A stretch of 48,507 nucleotides of DNA from Deltaproteobacteria bacterium (GCA_023250635.1 JAHFAI010000009.1:1-48507), one strand, 5' to 3'; counted from the first letter of the stretch, positions 6,792 to 16,171 are shown. The notes: generated by a model from the sequence alone, not told the origin. A program made the numbers and translations.

Positions 6792-8069
6792 TTGTTTCTC
6801 TACGATTTTCATGTGCATCTCCACGGCGTACTCTCTGCCCACGATCTCTGGCTTTTAGGCAAGGATCGTTTTCGCCAACGCACCCCCGCACTTACTTGGT
6901 ATGCCAGCGAATACCTCAAATCCTGGGGGAGACTTCCTGATTTCCTCTCCTACTGGCAAAGCCCCGGGGGAGAAGCCGCGCTCAGCTACGATTTTTTGAT
7001 ACAAGAAGCGGTCTCATTTCGACAATTTCAAGCCTGTTTTAACTTAATAATTGCGCTGCTGCCCATTAGCCAACACGATTTTTCGGCACAAAGTCTTTCT
7101 ATTCAGCGCGCCGCTGCAGCAGGCTTGATCTATTTTGAAGCGCGCAGCTTAATTCCTGCAAGTTTTAGTAAGGGCGAAGCTTTTTCTTACCTCCACAATC
7201 TTGCCTCCTTAGTAACCCAGCTCAACCGAGAGCAGGCGATGCAAACTTCCCTCGTCTTTATGCTCGATCGCCGCGCCGAGTTTCGCGATCGTCATTATCG
7301 CTGGCTACGAGACTTTTGCACCGCTCAGCCCCTGCTGGCCCAGGTTATTAGTGGCATTGATTTTGCGGGTTGGGAAGAGCCTTTTAGTCCCGAGAGTGCA
7401 CAGCAATTTATGGAACAGGCTCAGCGAGACAATGCCTCTGGCCACTATCTTGACCTCCTCTATCATGTGGGGGAGAGCTTTAGCACTATAGGACTTGCCA
7501 GTTCCCTGCGGTGGATTTTCACGGTGCAAAAGATGGGAGTTTCCCGCCTGGGACACGCACTTTCCCTTGGTTTCAACCCGGAGAGGCTGCGCGGAAAAAC
7601 CCTCTGGGAAGATGAAGAAGAATACCATAGCCAGCAAAGATGGCTGAGAACTCAAGCCTCTTTGCTGGCAGACTATGGCTATCGACCCCTTGCTGCTCAG
7701 CAACGTCTTGGTCTCCGCCCTGGAAAAGTCCAGCTTACCTATAATGACGAGGTGATCGAGGATATTTGCCGCTTGCAAGCGGCCCTAGCCAGCTATCTGC
7801 GTGATCAGGGCACCGTGATCGAGTGTTGCCCGACCTCCAATCGCTATCTCGGGGGGATCGCCGGCGATGCTGATCATCCGCTGCGATTTTTTGTCCGTCA
7901 TCAGCTCAAGGTGGTCTTAGGCAGTGATGATCCCGGTATATTTGCGAGCTCCTGGGCAGAGCAATCAGCTTATGCGACGCGCCTTGCGAGCAACCATGGC
8001 TGCGCAGCTACTGCGCAGGAGTTGTGGCACCAGCGCTTGACTCGAGGCTTTGGCAGTGGATCTGCTTAA
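6792..8069 (+). CDS. adenosine-deaminase-like metal-dependent hydrolase
   Basis: A 425-residue protein of the adenosine/AMP deaminase amidohydrolase family. Metal ligands are H7 and H9 (DFHVHLHG), H225 (YHVGES, with E228 as the probable proton donor) and D379 in LGSDDP. H255 lies in RLGHAL. Further family marks are GLIYFEARSL at 111-120, GIDFAGWE at 188-195 and IECCPTSN at 343-350. The start is taken as TTG at 6792, preceded by AGGAAG that overlaps the glpD stop. The metal motif then sits six residues from the N-terminus, as usual, whereas the open frame further upstream runs antiphase inside glpD. Longer than typical adenosine deaminases (about 340), so the exact substrate is open. The 3' end overlaps the convergent gene by 62 bases. 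Confidence 0.8.
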   Translation: MFLYDFHVHLHGVLSAHDLWLLGKDRFRQRTPALTWYASEYLKSWGRLPDFLSYWQSPGGEAALSYDFLIQEAVSFRQFQACFNLIIALLPISQHDFSAQSLSIQRAAAAGLIYFEARSLIPASFSKGEAFSYLHNLASLVTQLNREQAMQTSLVFMLDRRAEFRDRHYRWLRDFCTAQPLLAQVISGIDFAGWEEPFSPESAQQFMEQAQRDNASGHYLDLLYHVGESFSTIGLASSLRWIFTVQKMGVSRLGHALSLGFNPERLRGKTLWEDEEEYHSQQRWLRTQASLLADYGYRPLAAQQRLGLRPGKVQLTYNDEVIEDICRLQAALASYLRDQGTVIECCPTSNRYLGGIAGDADHPLRFFVRHQLKVVLGSDDPGIFASSWAEQSAYATRLASNHGCAATAQELWHQRLTRGFGSGSA

Positions 8070-8736
8070 AAACCAGGTGGGGCACTCGCGCACCAAAAAA
8101 GCTGCTTTTCTTGTTTATTTTCTTACCAATTTCCGTTCTGCGTAAAGCTTGATCAACGCTTATTGCTGCGGGAGTCCGCTCTACTACCCGTGAAACCGTG
8201 GTGAGCGCTCCTCCAGCAGCAATCCACACCGGCCCAATAATAACCACCAGGGGTCCGCTCAAAAAACTCAGGGGTGAGGTAAGAGAAAGGGTATGGCCAA
8301 CATACCACATGGTATTACCTGCATGGCGGCGCCCGTTATTACCAAAGGTCCAGGCTTTTTTGCTGCGAAACTCCCGTAGGGCAATAGGCCCTTCCTCGCG
8401 AGAAATTTCGGGATTAATTGAACGAGAAAAAATAAGAGCGGGCAGCTTAAGATTGACAAGAGTCTTCGCCCGCAGGGGGGTTTTGCTCGCCGCTTCCTCA
8501 ACTTCTACGCTGATGCTTGGCCCACAACCCGCGAGTTTACAGAGTTCTCCTGCGCGCAAGGCTATGCTTTTATCCATAGCTTCCCTAAAGAGGGGAGATT
8601 CTTCACTACAGCCACGTTCGTCACTGGAAAGAGCCATATAGGTGGCTTCAGGCTCAAGAATGGCCTTACATTCCTTCGCCGCAAGATGAGGCATATAAAT
8701 AACTAATGAAAATAAAAAAGCGGCTTGATACGCCAT
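8008..8736 (-). CDS. exported protein of unknown function
   Basis: Not recognised. A 242-residue protein with a signal peptide (hydrophobic residues 5-17, cleavage likely after HLAA at 17-20) and four cysteines early in the mature part (C23, C43, C66, C71), which could form disulfides. A hydrophobic Gly-rich stretch at about 155-180 could be a membrane-contacting segment. The ATG at 8736 has an excellent GGAGG ribosome site eight bases upstream. It lies 83 bases downstream of nuoN on the same strand, so it may be read through from the nuo operon, but nothing links its function to complex I. Its last 62 bases overlap the deaminase gene tail-to-tail. Confidence 0.65.
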   Translation of the reverse strand: MAYQAAFLFSLVIYMPHLAAKECKAILEPEATYMALSSDERGCSEESPLFREAMDKSIALRAGELCKLAGCGPSISVEVEEAASKTPLRAKTLVNLKLPALIFSRSINPEISREEGPIALREFRSKKAWTFGNNGRRHAGNTMWYVGHTLSLTSPLSFLSGPLVVIIGPVWIAAGGALTTVSRVVERTPAAISVDQALRRTEIGKKINKKSSFFGARVPHLVFKQIHCQSLESSAGATTPAQ

Positions 8737-8819
8737 GTTTTTGCCTCCATGATTTTTGATTTATAGAGAGATATCATGGCGGCAATGAGAACAAAGTTAA
8801 TGTTTCCTACTTAAGCCCC

Positions 8820-10283
8820 TTAGCCAAAAAGGCCTTGCAACAAAGCAAGCACCAAGCCCGGTAGAATCGTCCCCAAGGCTAAAACCCCAATTCCCGCCCC
8901 AGCTAATATCCCTCGTGGCACTAAACTAATCCAATTGGGATTCTCCACCACGAATTTCCCCGGCGCATGCATATACATCATCACCACCAGGTGGAGATAA
9001 TAGAACAGAGAGATCACACTCGCCACCACCGCACACAGAACCAGGCCGAAATGCCCCTCCTGTACTGCAGCATTAAAGACAAAAAACTTGCCGAGAAACC
9101 CCGCCGTGGGAGGAAGGCCTGCAAAACTAAGCATCCCCACCGTCAGACCACAGGCAAGCCAAGGGTAGCGCTTAGCCAAACCTTTCAAATCATTAAGCTG
9201 AATCGCCTCACCCTGGCGATGCTCCAAGGAAAGAATAATTCCAAAAACCAGCAAGGAGGTCAAAGCATAACTCAGCAGATAAAACAGCAGAGCCCTAGCA
9301 GGAAAGCTGTTTCCCGGCTCCATAACCCCTAAGGCAATTGCCATATAACCGCTATGGGCAATGGAAGAATAGGCCAGCATACGCTTAATACTGCTTTGAA
9401 TAAGCGCCATAATATTACCAAACAACATCGATGCTACCGACATGAGCCCCAGGACATAAACCCACGTTCCTCCCAGAGATTCACTCACCCACCCGAGGAT
9501 TTTAATCAGCAAAGAAAGCACCATTATCTTGACGCAAATGGTCATAAATGCCGTGATATTAGTAGCAGCCCCCTCGTAGGCATCAGGAGACCATTGCTGA
9601 AAAGGCACTAAAGCCAACTTAAACCCGAGAGCAAAAATCGTAAAAGAAGCCCCCAAAGTCAACCAGAGAGATGGCTGGCCACTGGCTATGGCTGCCATCA
9701 TCACCGGCAGCTGCAGGCTACCGGTCACCGCATAGAGAAAGGCAAAACCAAACAACAAGAGCGCCGTGGCAAAGGAACCCAGCACTAAGTATTTGATCCC
9801 CCCTTCCAGGCTAAAACGAGTGACTCGGGTATAGCCCACCAGGGTATACAGACCAATCGAGCTAATCTCAAGACCCACAAAAAGCGAAACTAAATCCTCA
9901 CTCGAGGAAAAAACCATCATCCCCAAGAGCACAAAAAGGTAGAGGGCCACCAACTCACTACGGAAAAAATCACCCCGCAGATGGCTAAAATACGTCAAAA
10001 TTGCCAGCAACCAGGCAAAGCCAAGAAGGAGTAGCTGCAAGAAGATACTTAAGGGGGTCACCACCAAGGCATCTTGGAGATAACGTCCGGGAAGACTCAA
10101 ACAACAAACCCCCAGCAGCGTTGCCCCAAAGGCAATGTTCGTCAGCACAAAAATACAGCAAGAATTCTTTGCCAATTTAGTCACGCCGCTCAACAAGATC
10201 AACAAAGCACAAACGGACAAGACCAGAAAAGGCGAAGCTGCCTGATAAAAAGAGCTGGGAAGGGGAGTAAAAGTCGATACCAT
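8820..10283 (-). CDS. nuoN: NADH-quinone oxidoreductase subunit N
   Basis: Antiporter-like membrane subunit of respiratory complex I, one of three proton-pumping modules. The 487-residue protein is almost entirely membrane helices. Family marks are GLEISSIGLY (membrane Glu of helix 5), the Lys in GGIKYLVLGS, the helix-8 Lys in FKLALVPFQQWSPDAYEG, and SSIKRMLAYSSIAHSGY. Length is typical. The ATG at 10283 follows AAGGA by eight bases, and the gene starts 11 bases after nuoM ends. It is the last nuo gene of the operon; no clear terminator was seen in the 83 bases behind it. Confidence 0.95.
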   Translation of the reverse strand: MVSTFTPLPSSFYQAASPFLVLSVCALLILLSGVTKLAKNSCCIFVLTNIAFGATLLGVCCLSLPGRYLQDALVVTPLSIFLQLLLLGFAWLLAILTYFSHLRGDFFRSELVALYLFVLLGMMVFSSSEDLVSLFVGLEISSIGLYTLVGYTRVTRFSLEGGIKYLVLGSFATALLLFGFAFLYAVTGSLQLPVMMAAIASGQPSLWLTLGASFTIFALGFKLALVPFQQWSPDAYEGAATNITAFMTICVKIMVLSLLIKILGWVSESLGGTWVYVLGLMSVASMLFGNIMALIQSSIKRMLAYSSIAHSGYMAIALGVMEPGNSFPARALLFYLLSYALTSLLVFGIILSLEHRQGEAIQLNDLKGLAKRYPWLACGLTVGMLSFAGLPPTAGFLGKFFVFNAAVQEGHFGLVLCAVVASVISLFYYLHLVVMMYMHAPGKFVVENPNWISLVPRGILAGAGIGVLALGTILPGLVLALLQGLFG

Positions 10284-10294
10284 GGCGGGTTTCC

Positions 10295-11881
10295 TTATGG
10301 CTGGATTACGGCGGATTCATCCACGGGGGGCTCAGCGTCGCTCGCTGCGGGGTGAACACCTGCAATTTTAAGATGGTAATGCTGAAAATTGCTTGCTAAG
10401 TGCCCCACCGAGCTACGAATCTTACTCAGAAACAATTCCGGGAACACGCCCATAAACACCGTCAGCACAATAAGCGGGGTAATGTAGAGATATTCACGTC
10501 GACTCAAATCCACTAACTGTCGATTCGCCACGTGGGTAATCGGGCCAAAGAGAATCTTGCGACAAAAAGTCAGCATATACAGAGCACCGAGGATTACCCC
10601 ACTGGTGGCTAGTATCGCCACCAGTGGTTGAGCCTGAAATACACCCAGCAGAATCAAAAACTCACCAACAAAACCACCGGTGCCGGGCAGCCCAATAGAC
10701 GATAGAGTCGCAATAATAAGCATGAGAGCAAAATAAGGCATCACCTCAGCAAGACCACCGAAATCACTAAACATCCGCGAGTGGCGACGTTCATAAATCA
10801 TCCCTACCAAGAAAAATAGCGCCCCGGTGCTCAAGCCATGATTGATCATCTGATATACTGCCCCCGTCAACGCTTCGGCTGAGAGCTGATTCCCCACGAT
10901 TGCCAGGGAACCGAGAACCACAAAACCGAGATGGGAAACTGAGGAATAAGCCACCATCTTCTTCGCATCTTCTTGCACCCAAGCAGTGAGAGCCCCATAA
11001 ACAATTCCCACGACTGCCAGCGCCAGGATAGAGGGAGCATACAGCAGCACCGCTTGGGGAAAGAGCGGGATAGCAAAACGCAAGAGCCCGTAGGTCCCCA
11101 TCTTCAGCAGCACCCCTGCTAAGATTACTGAGCCGACGGTGGGAGCCTCAGTGTGAGCATGAGGTAACCAGGTATGGAACGGCCAGAGTGGGACCTTGAT
11201 GGCAAAGGCCAATAAAAACGCTAAAAAAAGATACTCCTCTCCGGGTATGCCCCCAGCTGCAGCAAGTTTATAGAGATCGAGCAGGGAGGTGGAATAAAAT
11301 CCTGCTTGTTCTCCGTGATAAAAATACAGAGCAATGGCCGCAACTAGCATCAAGAGTGAACCACTCACCGTATAGATAACAAACTTAGTGGTGGCATAAA
11401 TGCGGTTTTTTCCTCCCCAAATCCCGATAATAAAATACATGGGAATCAACATAACTTCCCAGAAGATATAAAAAAGCACCACATCAAAAGCTACTAAAGC
11501 GCCGATCATCCCACATTCGAGGACCAGGAGCAGGGCCATGAGCGACTTGTGGCCCTCTCCCGAAAACTCCCAAATACTTAGCAGCAAGAGCGGCGTGAGA
11601 AAAGTACTGAGCAGAATCAGCAGTAAGTTAAGACCGTCAACCCCAACCAAGTAGCTCACCCCCAATTCAGGCATCCACGGCAGCTGCTCCACAAACTGCA
11701 GATCAACGCTCGTCGGATCAAAATGAAACCATAGATGCAGCGAGGCAATAAAGGTCGCAAGACTTGCGGCAAAAGCCACGATTTTTGCCACACGAAGACT
11801 GGGGAGCAGAGCCACCACAAAACTAGCAAGAAGCGGCAAAAAAATAATCAAGCTGATAATATGAGCATCGATACTATTCAT
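10295..11881 (-). CDS. nuoM: NADH-quinone oxidoreductase subunit M
   Basis: Second antiporter-like proton channel of complex I, 528 residues and about 14 membrane helices. Visible marks are the helix-5 Glu region (DVVLFYIFWEVMLIPMYFI), KVPLWPFHTWLPHAHTEAPT with the essential Lys, and EDAKKMVAYSSVSHLGFV. The ATG at 11881 follows AGGAAG by nine bases. The C-terminal 25 residues (GVHPAASDAEPPVDESAVIQ) are hydrophilic and Pro/Ala-rich beyond the last helix. It lies between nuoL and nuoN with gaps of 13 and 11 bases, the usual L-M-N order. Confidence 0.95.
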   Translation of the reverse strand: MNSIDAHIISLIIFLPLLASFVVALLPSLRVAKIVAFAASLATFIASLHLWFHFDPTSVDLQFVEQLPWMPELGVSYLVGVDGLNLLLILLSTFLTPLLLLSIWEFSGEGHKSLMALLLVLECGMIGALVAFDVVLFYIFWEVMLIPMYFIIGIWGGKNRIYATTKFVIYTVSGSLLMLVAAIALYFYHGEQAGFYSTSLLDLYKLAAAGGIPGEEYLFLAFLLAFAIKVPLWPFHTWLPHAHTEAPTVGSVILAGVLLKMGTYGLLRFAIPLFPQAVLLYAPSILALAVVGIVYGALTAWVQEDAKKMVAYSSVSHLGFVVLGSLAIVGNQLSAEALTGAVYQMINHGLSTGALFFLVGMIYERRHSRMFSDFGGLAEVMPYFALMLIIATLSSIGLPGTGGFVGEFLILLGVFQAQPLVAILATSGVILGALYMLTFCRKILFGPITHVANRQLVDLSRREYLYITPLIVLTVFMGVFPELFLSKIRSSVGHLASNFQHYHLKIAGVHPAASDAEPPVDESAVIQP

Positions 11882-11894
11882 AACAATCCGCTTC

Positions 11895-13835
11895 CTACAA
11901 CAAGAAATAGAGCAGGGCCAGCATACCAGCTATCATAAAAATGGCATGACGATGGACGCTGCCGCTCATCTTAAAACTCGCAAAACCACTGATTCCCAAG
12001 ATCGTATAGCCCAGACCATTGAGCAGACCATTGATGATCTTGATATCAAAAATGCGCCACAAAAATTCGCCTATATCGCCCAGCGGACTATAAATAAAGC
12101 GGGCATAGAGCTCATCAAGCCAATATTTATTGCTGAGGAGATGATACAGGCGAGCACCGGGAGCAGGCCAAGGACCAAGATTGGGTTGCGAGGAGCGGGC
12201 ATAGCTAAAGAGAGCTATGCTGCTACCCAGGAAAACCAACACCACTGAAACCAGCATCAGCAGCGCTTCCCAAAAGGGCTCATGATGAGCGCCGGCAAAG
12301 GCCCAGGTTTCCTTGACCTGCTGATGCACAGCAAATATTGGTTCGAGATAATCTGCCAAAATATGCGGTTTCACCCCCGGTATAGCCAGCAAGCCTGGAA
12401 CCCCAAGATAGCCAACGCCAATACTCAGCAAGGCTAAGATAATCAGCGGCGCCCACATAATCGACGAAATTTCGTGAAGATGCTTGCCGGTGTGATGATC
12501 GAGACGCGACTTACCATAAAAGGTAAGGGCGAGGAGCCGCACCATATAAAAAGAGGTCAACAAGGCAGTAAATGCCCCGACCGCCCAGAGATAGTGCCCC
12601 GATCCTGGATATAAATACGCGCGCCAGAGGATTTCATCCTTCGAAAAAAAGCCGGCAAGACCGGGGAAACCGATAATGGCCAGCACCCCTATGAGCATCA
12701 GTGCATGGGTGATGGGCAAGGAGCGCCAGAGACCACCCATCTTACGCATATCTTGTTCGTGATGCATCGCCACAATGACACTGCCGGCTCCCAAAAACAG
12801 CAGGGCCTTAAAACAGGCATGGGTTAGCACATGAAAGACCCCGGCATCAAAGGCGCCCACCCCGCAGGCCAGCACCATGTAACCCAATTGGCTCACCGTG
12901 GAATACGCCAGCACCCGCTTGATATCCCATTGGACAGCGGCAATAGTCGCAGCAAACAGAGCGGTTCCCGCTCCTACCCAAGCCACCACCTCCATGGTAA
13001 ACGGTGCCAAATAAAATAAAAAATTTAGGCGGGTCATCATATAAATACCGGCCGTTACCATAGTGGCAGCATGGATCAACGCCGAAACCGGGGTCGGACC
13101 AGCCATCGCATCGGGCAACCAAATAGAAAGGGGCAATTGCGCCGATTTACCGCAAGCTCCACCAAAGAAACAGATGGTAATCAAGGTAAGCTGCTGCAGT
13201 GTATACGCATCGAAGCTTGCCGAGCTGCTCACTACGGCTCTCAGTTCGCTGAAGGAAAGGGTGCCAAACAGCCGGTAAGTCATAAATATACCGATCAGAA
13301 AGGCAAAGTCTCCCACCCGATTGGTCAGAAAAGCTTTCATCCCCGCATCAGCATTGGCCCCCTCGCTATACCAGTAACCGATCAGCAGATAGCTGCACAG
13401 CCCCACCCCCTCCCACCCCACAAACATCAGCAAAAGATTGTTAGCAAGAATAAGCAGCAGCATCATAAAAATAAAAAGATTGAGATAGGCAAAAAAACGA
13501 AAGGTGGTTTTCTCCTCCCTCATATAGCCACCGGCATAAATATGAATCAGCATGCCAATACCGGTCACCACCAGCAACAACAAGGCCGAGAGTCGGTCCA
13601 CCACAAATTCCACCGGCACCCGCAGCTTGCCGGCCTGAATCCACTCAAAGACGTAGGTAATACTCGGCTCTCCGCCGCCAGCCAAAAACTGCTGAAACAA
13701 CAGCAAGGCACTGCCAAAGGATAGCCCTATAGCTAAAACACCCAGCAGATGCGCTAGCATCTTATTGGCTTTCGGTACCACAAAACCGTTAAGCACCGCA
13801 CCAAGTAGAGGAGACAGGAGAATAACGCCAAGCAT
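11895..13835 (-). CDS. nuoL: NADH-quinone oxidoreductase subunit L
   Basis: Distal antiporter-like subunit of complex I with the long lateral helix at its C-terminus, 646 residues. Marks include FVGWEGVGLCSYLLIGYWY (membrane Glu), GKSAQLPLSIWLPDAMAGPT, TPVSALIHAATMVTAGIYM and the lysine of DIKRVLAYSTVSQLGYM. The ATG at 13835 is preceded by GGAGG five bases upstream. An in-frame GTG four codons earlier overlaps that ribosome site and is rejected. The stretch before the terminal helices, about residues 500-590, is soluble and less conserved, as usual. It follows nuoK after 17 bases. Confidence 0.95.
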   Translation of the reverse strand: MLGVILLSPLLGAVLNGFVVPKANKMLAHLLGVLAIGLSFGSALLLFQQFLAGGGEPSITYVFEWIQAGKLRVPVEFVVDRLSALLLLVVTGIGMLIHIYAGGYMREEKTTFRFFAYLNLFIFMMLLLILANNLLLMFVGWEGVGLCSYLLIGYWYSEGANADAGMKAFLTNRVGDFAFLIGIFMTYRLFGTLSFSELRAVVSSSASFDAYTLQQLTLITICFFGGACGKSAQLPLSIWLPDAMAGPTPVSALIHAATMVTAGIYMMTRLNFLFYLAPFTMEVVAWVGAGTALFAATIAAVQWDIKRVLAYSTVSQLGYMVLACGVGAFDAGVFHVLTHACFKALLFLGAGSVIVAMHHEQDMRKMGGLWRSLPITHALMLIGVLAIIGFPGLAGFFSKDEILWRAYLYPGSGHYLWAVGAFTALLTSFYMVRLLALTFYGKSRLDHHTGKHLHEISSIMWAPLIILALLSIGVGYLGVPGLLAIPGVKPHILADYLEPIFAVHQQVKETWAFAGAHHEPFWEALLMLVSVVLVFLGSSIALFSYARSSQPNLGPWPAPGARLYHLLSNKYWLDELYARFIYSPLGDIGEFLWRIFDIKIINGLLNGLGYTILGISGFASFKMSGSVHRHAIFMIAGMLALLYFLL

Positions 13836-13852
13836 AGGGACCTCCACTTCTT

Positions 13853-14155
13853 TTAGCCGCGCAGGGTACGTAAAAAATCAGTCGCGATGGTACCATAACG
13901 TCGATACAAACTGATAACCATAGCCAGACCAACCGCCGCTTCACAAGCCGCAACCGTAATGACAAAGAAAACCATAATCTGCCCATCGAGGGTGCCCAGA
14001 GCACGGGAGGCAGCAATAAAAACCAAGTTCACCGCGTTAAGCATCAACTCAATAGACATGAGCACAAAAATAAGATGGCGGCGAACCACCAGGCCCACAA
14101 CCCCAATGGTAAATAAAATTAATGCGAGGACAAAATAATGCTCGACCGGTACCAC
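13853..14155 (-). CDS. nuoK: NADH-quinone oxidoreductase subunit K
   Basis: Small three-helix subunit of complex I that carries two conserved membrane glutamates. Here they lie in LMSIELMLNAVNLVF (Glu of helix 2) and in VAACEAAVGLAMVIS (Glu of helix 3). At 100 residues the length is exactly typical. The start codon is GTG at 14155 with AGGAG seven bases upstream. The gene sits between nuoJ and nuoL in the standard order. Confidence 0.95.
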   Translation of the reverse strand: MVPVEHYFVLALILFTIGVVGLVVRRHLIFVLMSIELMLNAVNLVFIAASRALGTLDGQIMVFFVITVAACEAAVGLAMVISLYRRYGTIATDFLRTLRG

Positions 14156-14184
14156 GTCTTGCTCCTTACCGCTGGTGCTGCACG

Positions 14185-14721
14185 CTACTGCCTTTTCCCC
14201 TCATAGGGTGGCTTTTTCTTCGCAATGAAAATGCTAGCCACTATGGCTAATAAAATCAGTAGCGACGAGAGTTCAAAAGGCCACAGATATTTCTCGAACA
14301 AGGCCACGCCTAGTTGATAGGTATTATCCCCCGAGTCGGCAAAAGGGAAGGCGTGGGGAAGCACTAAGCTAAATTTTGAACTACAAGCGAGCACCACACT
14401 AAGCCCGGCAACTAAAGCCAGCAAGCCGGCGCCAAAGGCCCTCTCTAAATGCCCTCCCTCCCCTTGTTCTTCGCGATGGCCAGGGGTGTAATTAAGCAAC
14501 ATAATGACAAAGAGAAACAAGACCACGATGGCCCCGGCATAGACCAGGACTTGAATACCCGCAATAAAATCCGCCCCCATCTGCGCGTAGAGCGCTGCCA
14601 ATAAAAATAAGTCAGCAATCAAAAAAACTGCACTCGTTACCGCATTCCGCAAGGTAATAACCATGAGGGAGCAAAGAATAACCAAAGCAGCCAGAGTGTA
14701 AAAAATTGCGAGTGTTTCCAT
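14185..14721 (-). CDS. nuoJ: NADH-quinone oxidoreductase subunit J
   Basis: Membrane subunit of complex I with about five helices, 178 residues. The conserved third helix, with its pi-bulge region, reads VLVYAGAIVVLFLFVIMLL. The C-terminus is basic (AKKKPPYEGKRQ). It follows nuoH by 20 bases. Gene nuoI, the 2x[4Fe-4S] subunit commonly found between nuoH and nuoJ, is absent here. The ribosome site before the ATG at 14721 is weak (TTAGG), so translation may depend on coupling. Confidence 0.93.
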   Translation of the reverse strand: METLAIFYTLAALVILCSLMVITLRNAVTSAVFLIADLFLLAALYAQMGADFIAGIQVLVYAGAIVVLFLFVIMLLNYTPGHREEQGEGGHLERAFGAGLLALVAGLSVVLACSSKFSLVLPHAFPFADSGDNTYQLGVALFEKYLWPFELSSLLILLAIVASIFIAKKKPPYEGKRQ

Positions 14722-14741
14722 TGCCTAACCTAACGTCTCAT

Positions 14742-15818
14742 TTAAAAGCGAGTGGTCAAAACCAACGCCGTCACCATAACATTGACCAAGCCGAGGGGTA
14801 ACATAAATTTCCAGCCCAAGGTCATCAATTGATCGTAGCGAAAGCGAGGAATGGTCCAACGCACCCAAATATAAAGCCACATAAAAAAAGCAGCTTTAAT
14901 CAATAAAACGGCAAGACCACACAGCGAAGCTAGGTTTTGACTCGCTAACAGTTGCTGCAGCTGCTCATGAGAAACAAAGGGGATCTGCCAGCCACCAAAA
15001 AAGAATATGGCGCAGAGCAGGGAGAGGGCAAACATATTGATATATTCGCTCAGATAAAAAAGCGCGAATTTCGTCGAGCCAAATTCCACGTGAAAGCCTG
15101 CCACTAACTCGCTTTCACCTTCAGCCAAATCGAAGGGAGCACGGTTGGTTTCGGCAAACATACAGATAAGAAACAGAACAAAGGATAGCGGCGCTAAGAA
15201 GATCCCCCAGGCCCAGAGCTGCACTTGCCCATTGACAATGTCATAAAGATCAAAGGAACCATAAATTAAAACCATGGGAACCAGTGAGAGCCCCAGGGAA
15301 ATTTCATAGCTAATCATTTGCGCAGAGGCGCGCATCGAACCAAGAAGCGCAAATTTATTATTAGACGCCCAGCCCGAGAGGGTCACACTATAGACAGCGA
15401 TACTCGAAATCGCCAAAATAAATAAAAAACCGATGTTTAAGCGGACAATATTGAGGGAAATCCTCTGCCCAGCAATAAGCAGATCAGGGCCCAAAGGAAT
15501 GCTTGCCATCACCAGCAAAGCAGGAATCAGACCAAGAACGGGAGCGAGCTGAAAGAGCAGCTTATGGGCGGAAGCTGGAACTGATTCTTCCTTGAAAATA
15601 AGCTTGATTGCATCGGCAAGAGTCTGCAACAAACCCCAGAGGCGCCACTTAAACAGGCCTACGCGGTTGGGTCCGCGACGACGCTGCATAAGAGCAGGAG
15701 CGCGTCGCTCCAACCAAATCAAGATTGGAGGAAGCTGCAGCAGCACCACAAAAAGCACCATAAACTTGACAATACTGATGGCCAGCGGCATAAGCCAGGG
15801 CCCTTGGTCTAATCCCAT
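14742..15818 (-). CDS. nuoH: NADH-quinone oxidoreductase subunit H
   Basis: The subunit that joins the membrane and peripheral arms and forms much of the quinone chamber; 358 residues, about eight helices. Conserved parts are RRGPNRVGLFKWRLWGLLQ near the N-terminus, the acidic loop EGESELVAGFHVEFGS, and RAPFDLAEGE. The gene starts ten bases inside the end of nuoA, with GGAG eight bases before its ATG. This gives direct nuoA-nuoH coupling where most operons have nuoBCDEFG between them. Confidence 0.95.
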   Translation of the reverse strand: MGLDQGPWLMPLAISIVKFMVLFVVLLQLPPILIWLERRAPALMQRRRGPNRVGLFKWRLWGLLQTLADAIKLIFKEESVPASAHKLLFQLAPVLGLIPALLVMASIPLGPDLLIAGQRISLNIVRLNIGFLFILAISSIAVYSVTLSGWASNNKFALLGSMRASAQMISYEISLGLSLVPMVLIYGSFDLYDIVNGQVQLWAWGIFLAPLSFVLFLICMFAETNRAPFDLAEGESELVAGFHVEFGSTKFALFYLSEYINMFALSLLCAIFFFGGWQIPFVSHEQLQQLLASQNLASLCGLAVLLIKAAFFMWLYIWVRWTIPRFRYDQLMTLGWKFMLPLGLVNVMVTALVLTTRF

Positions 15819-16159
15819 TCCAGTGCTCCAGATTTAACCACATAGATATAACCAACAAGCAGGATGGCCATAAAAACCATAATTTCTCCAAAGCCAAACC
15901 ACCCTAAAGTTTGAAAGGTTCGGGCCCATAAAAAAAGAAAAATGGTTTCAATATCGAAGAGAATAAAGAGAATAGCAGTCATGTAGAACTTAACGCTCAT
16001 CCGTACTCGGGTATCGTCGCCGCTTACTCCGCATTCAAATACCTGCTGCTTTACCGCAGAGGCTTTGCGGGGACCGAGAAACTTTGCAAGCAACGACATT
16101 ATGGTCCCAAATACGGCACCAAAGACAAAAATAAAGAGCACCGGTAGGTATGGGTTCAT
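15809..16159 (-). CDS. nuoA: NADH-quinone oxidoreductase subunit A
   Basis: Small three-helix subunit at the quinone-chamber end of complex I; 116 residues. It has the family segment FECGVSGDDTRVRMSVKFY, with the conserved Cys loop between helices 1 and 2, and FDIETIFLFLWA in helix 2. The ATG at 16159 follows AAGGGA; longer readings run back over the divergent gpsA promoter and are unlikely. First gene of the nuoAHJKLMN operon, with a strong promoter at 16192-16220. Confidence 0.93.
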   Translation of the reverse strand: MNPYLPVLFIFVFGAVFGTIMSLLAKFLGPRKASAVKQQVFECGVSGDDTRVRMSVKFYMTAILFILFDIETIFLFLWARTFQTLGWFGFGEIMVFMAILLVGYIYVVKSGALEWD

Positions 16160-16171
16160 CAACAGGTCCCT

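Noticed and set aside
13071-13724. A 217-codon open frame on the plus strand inside nuoL
   Set aside because: It is antisense to an undoubted gene, its translation is low-complexity (Gln/His/Lys-rich) and it has no ribosome site.
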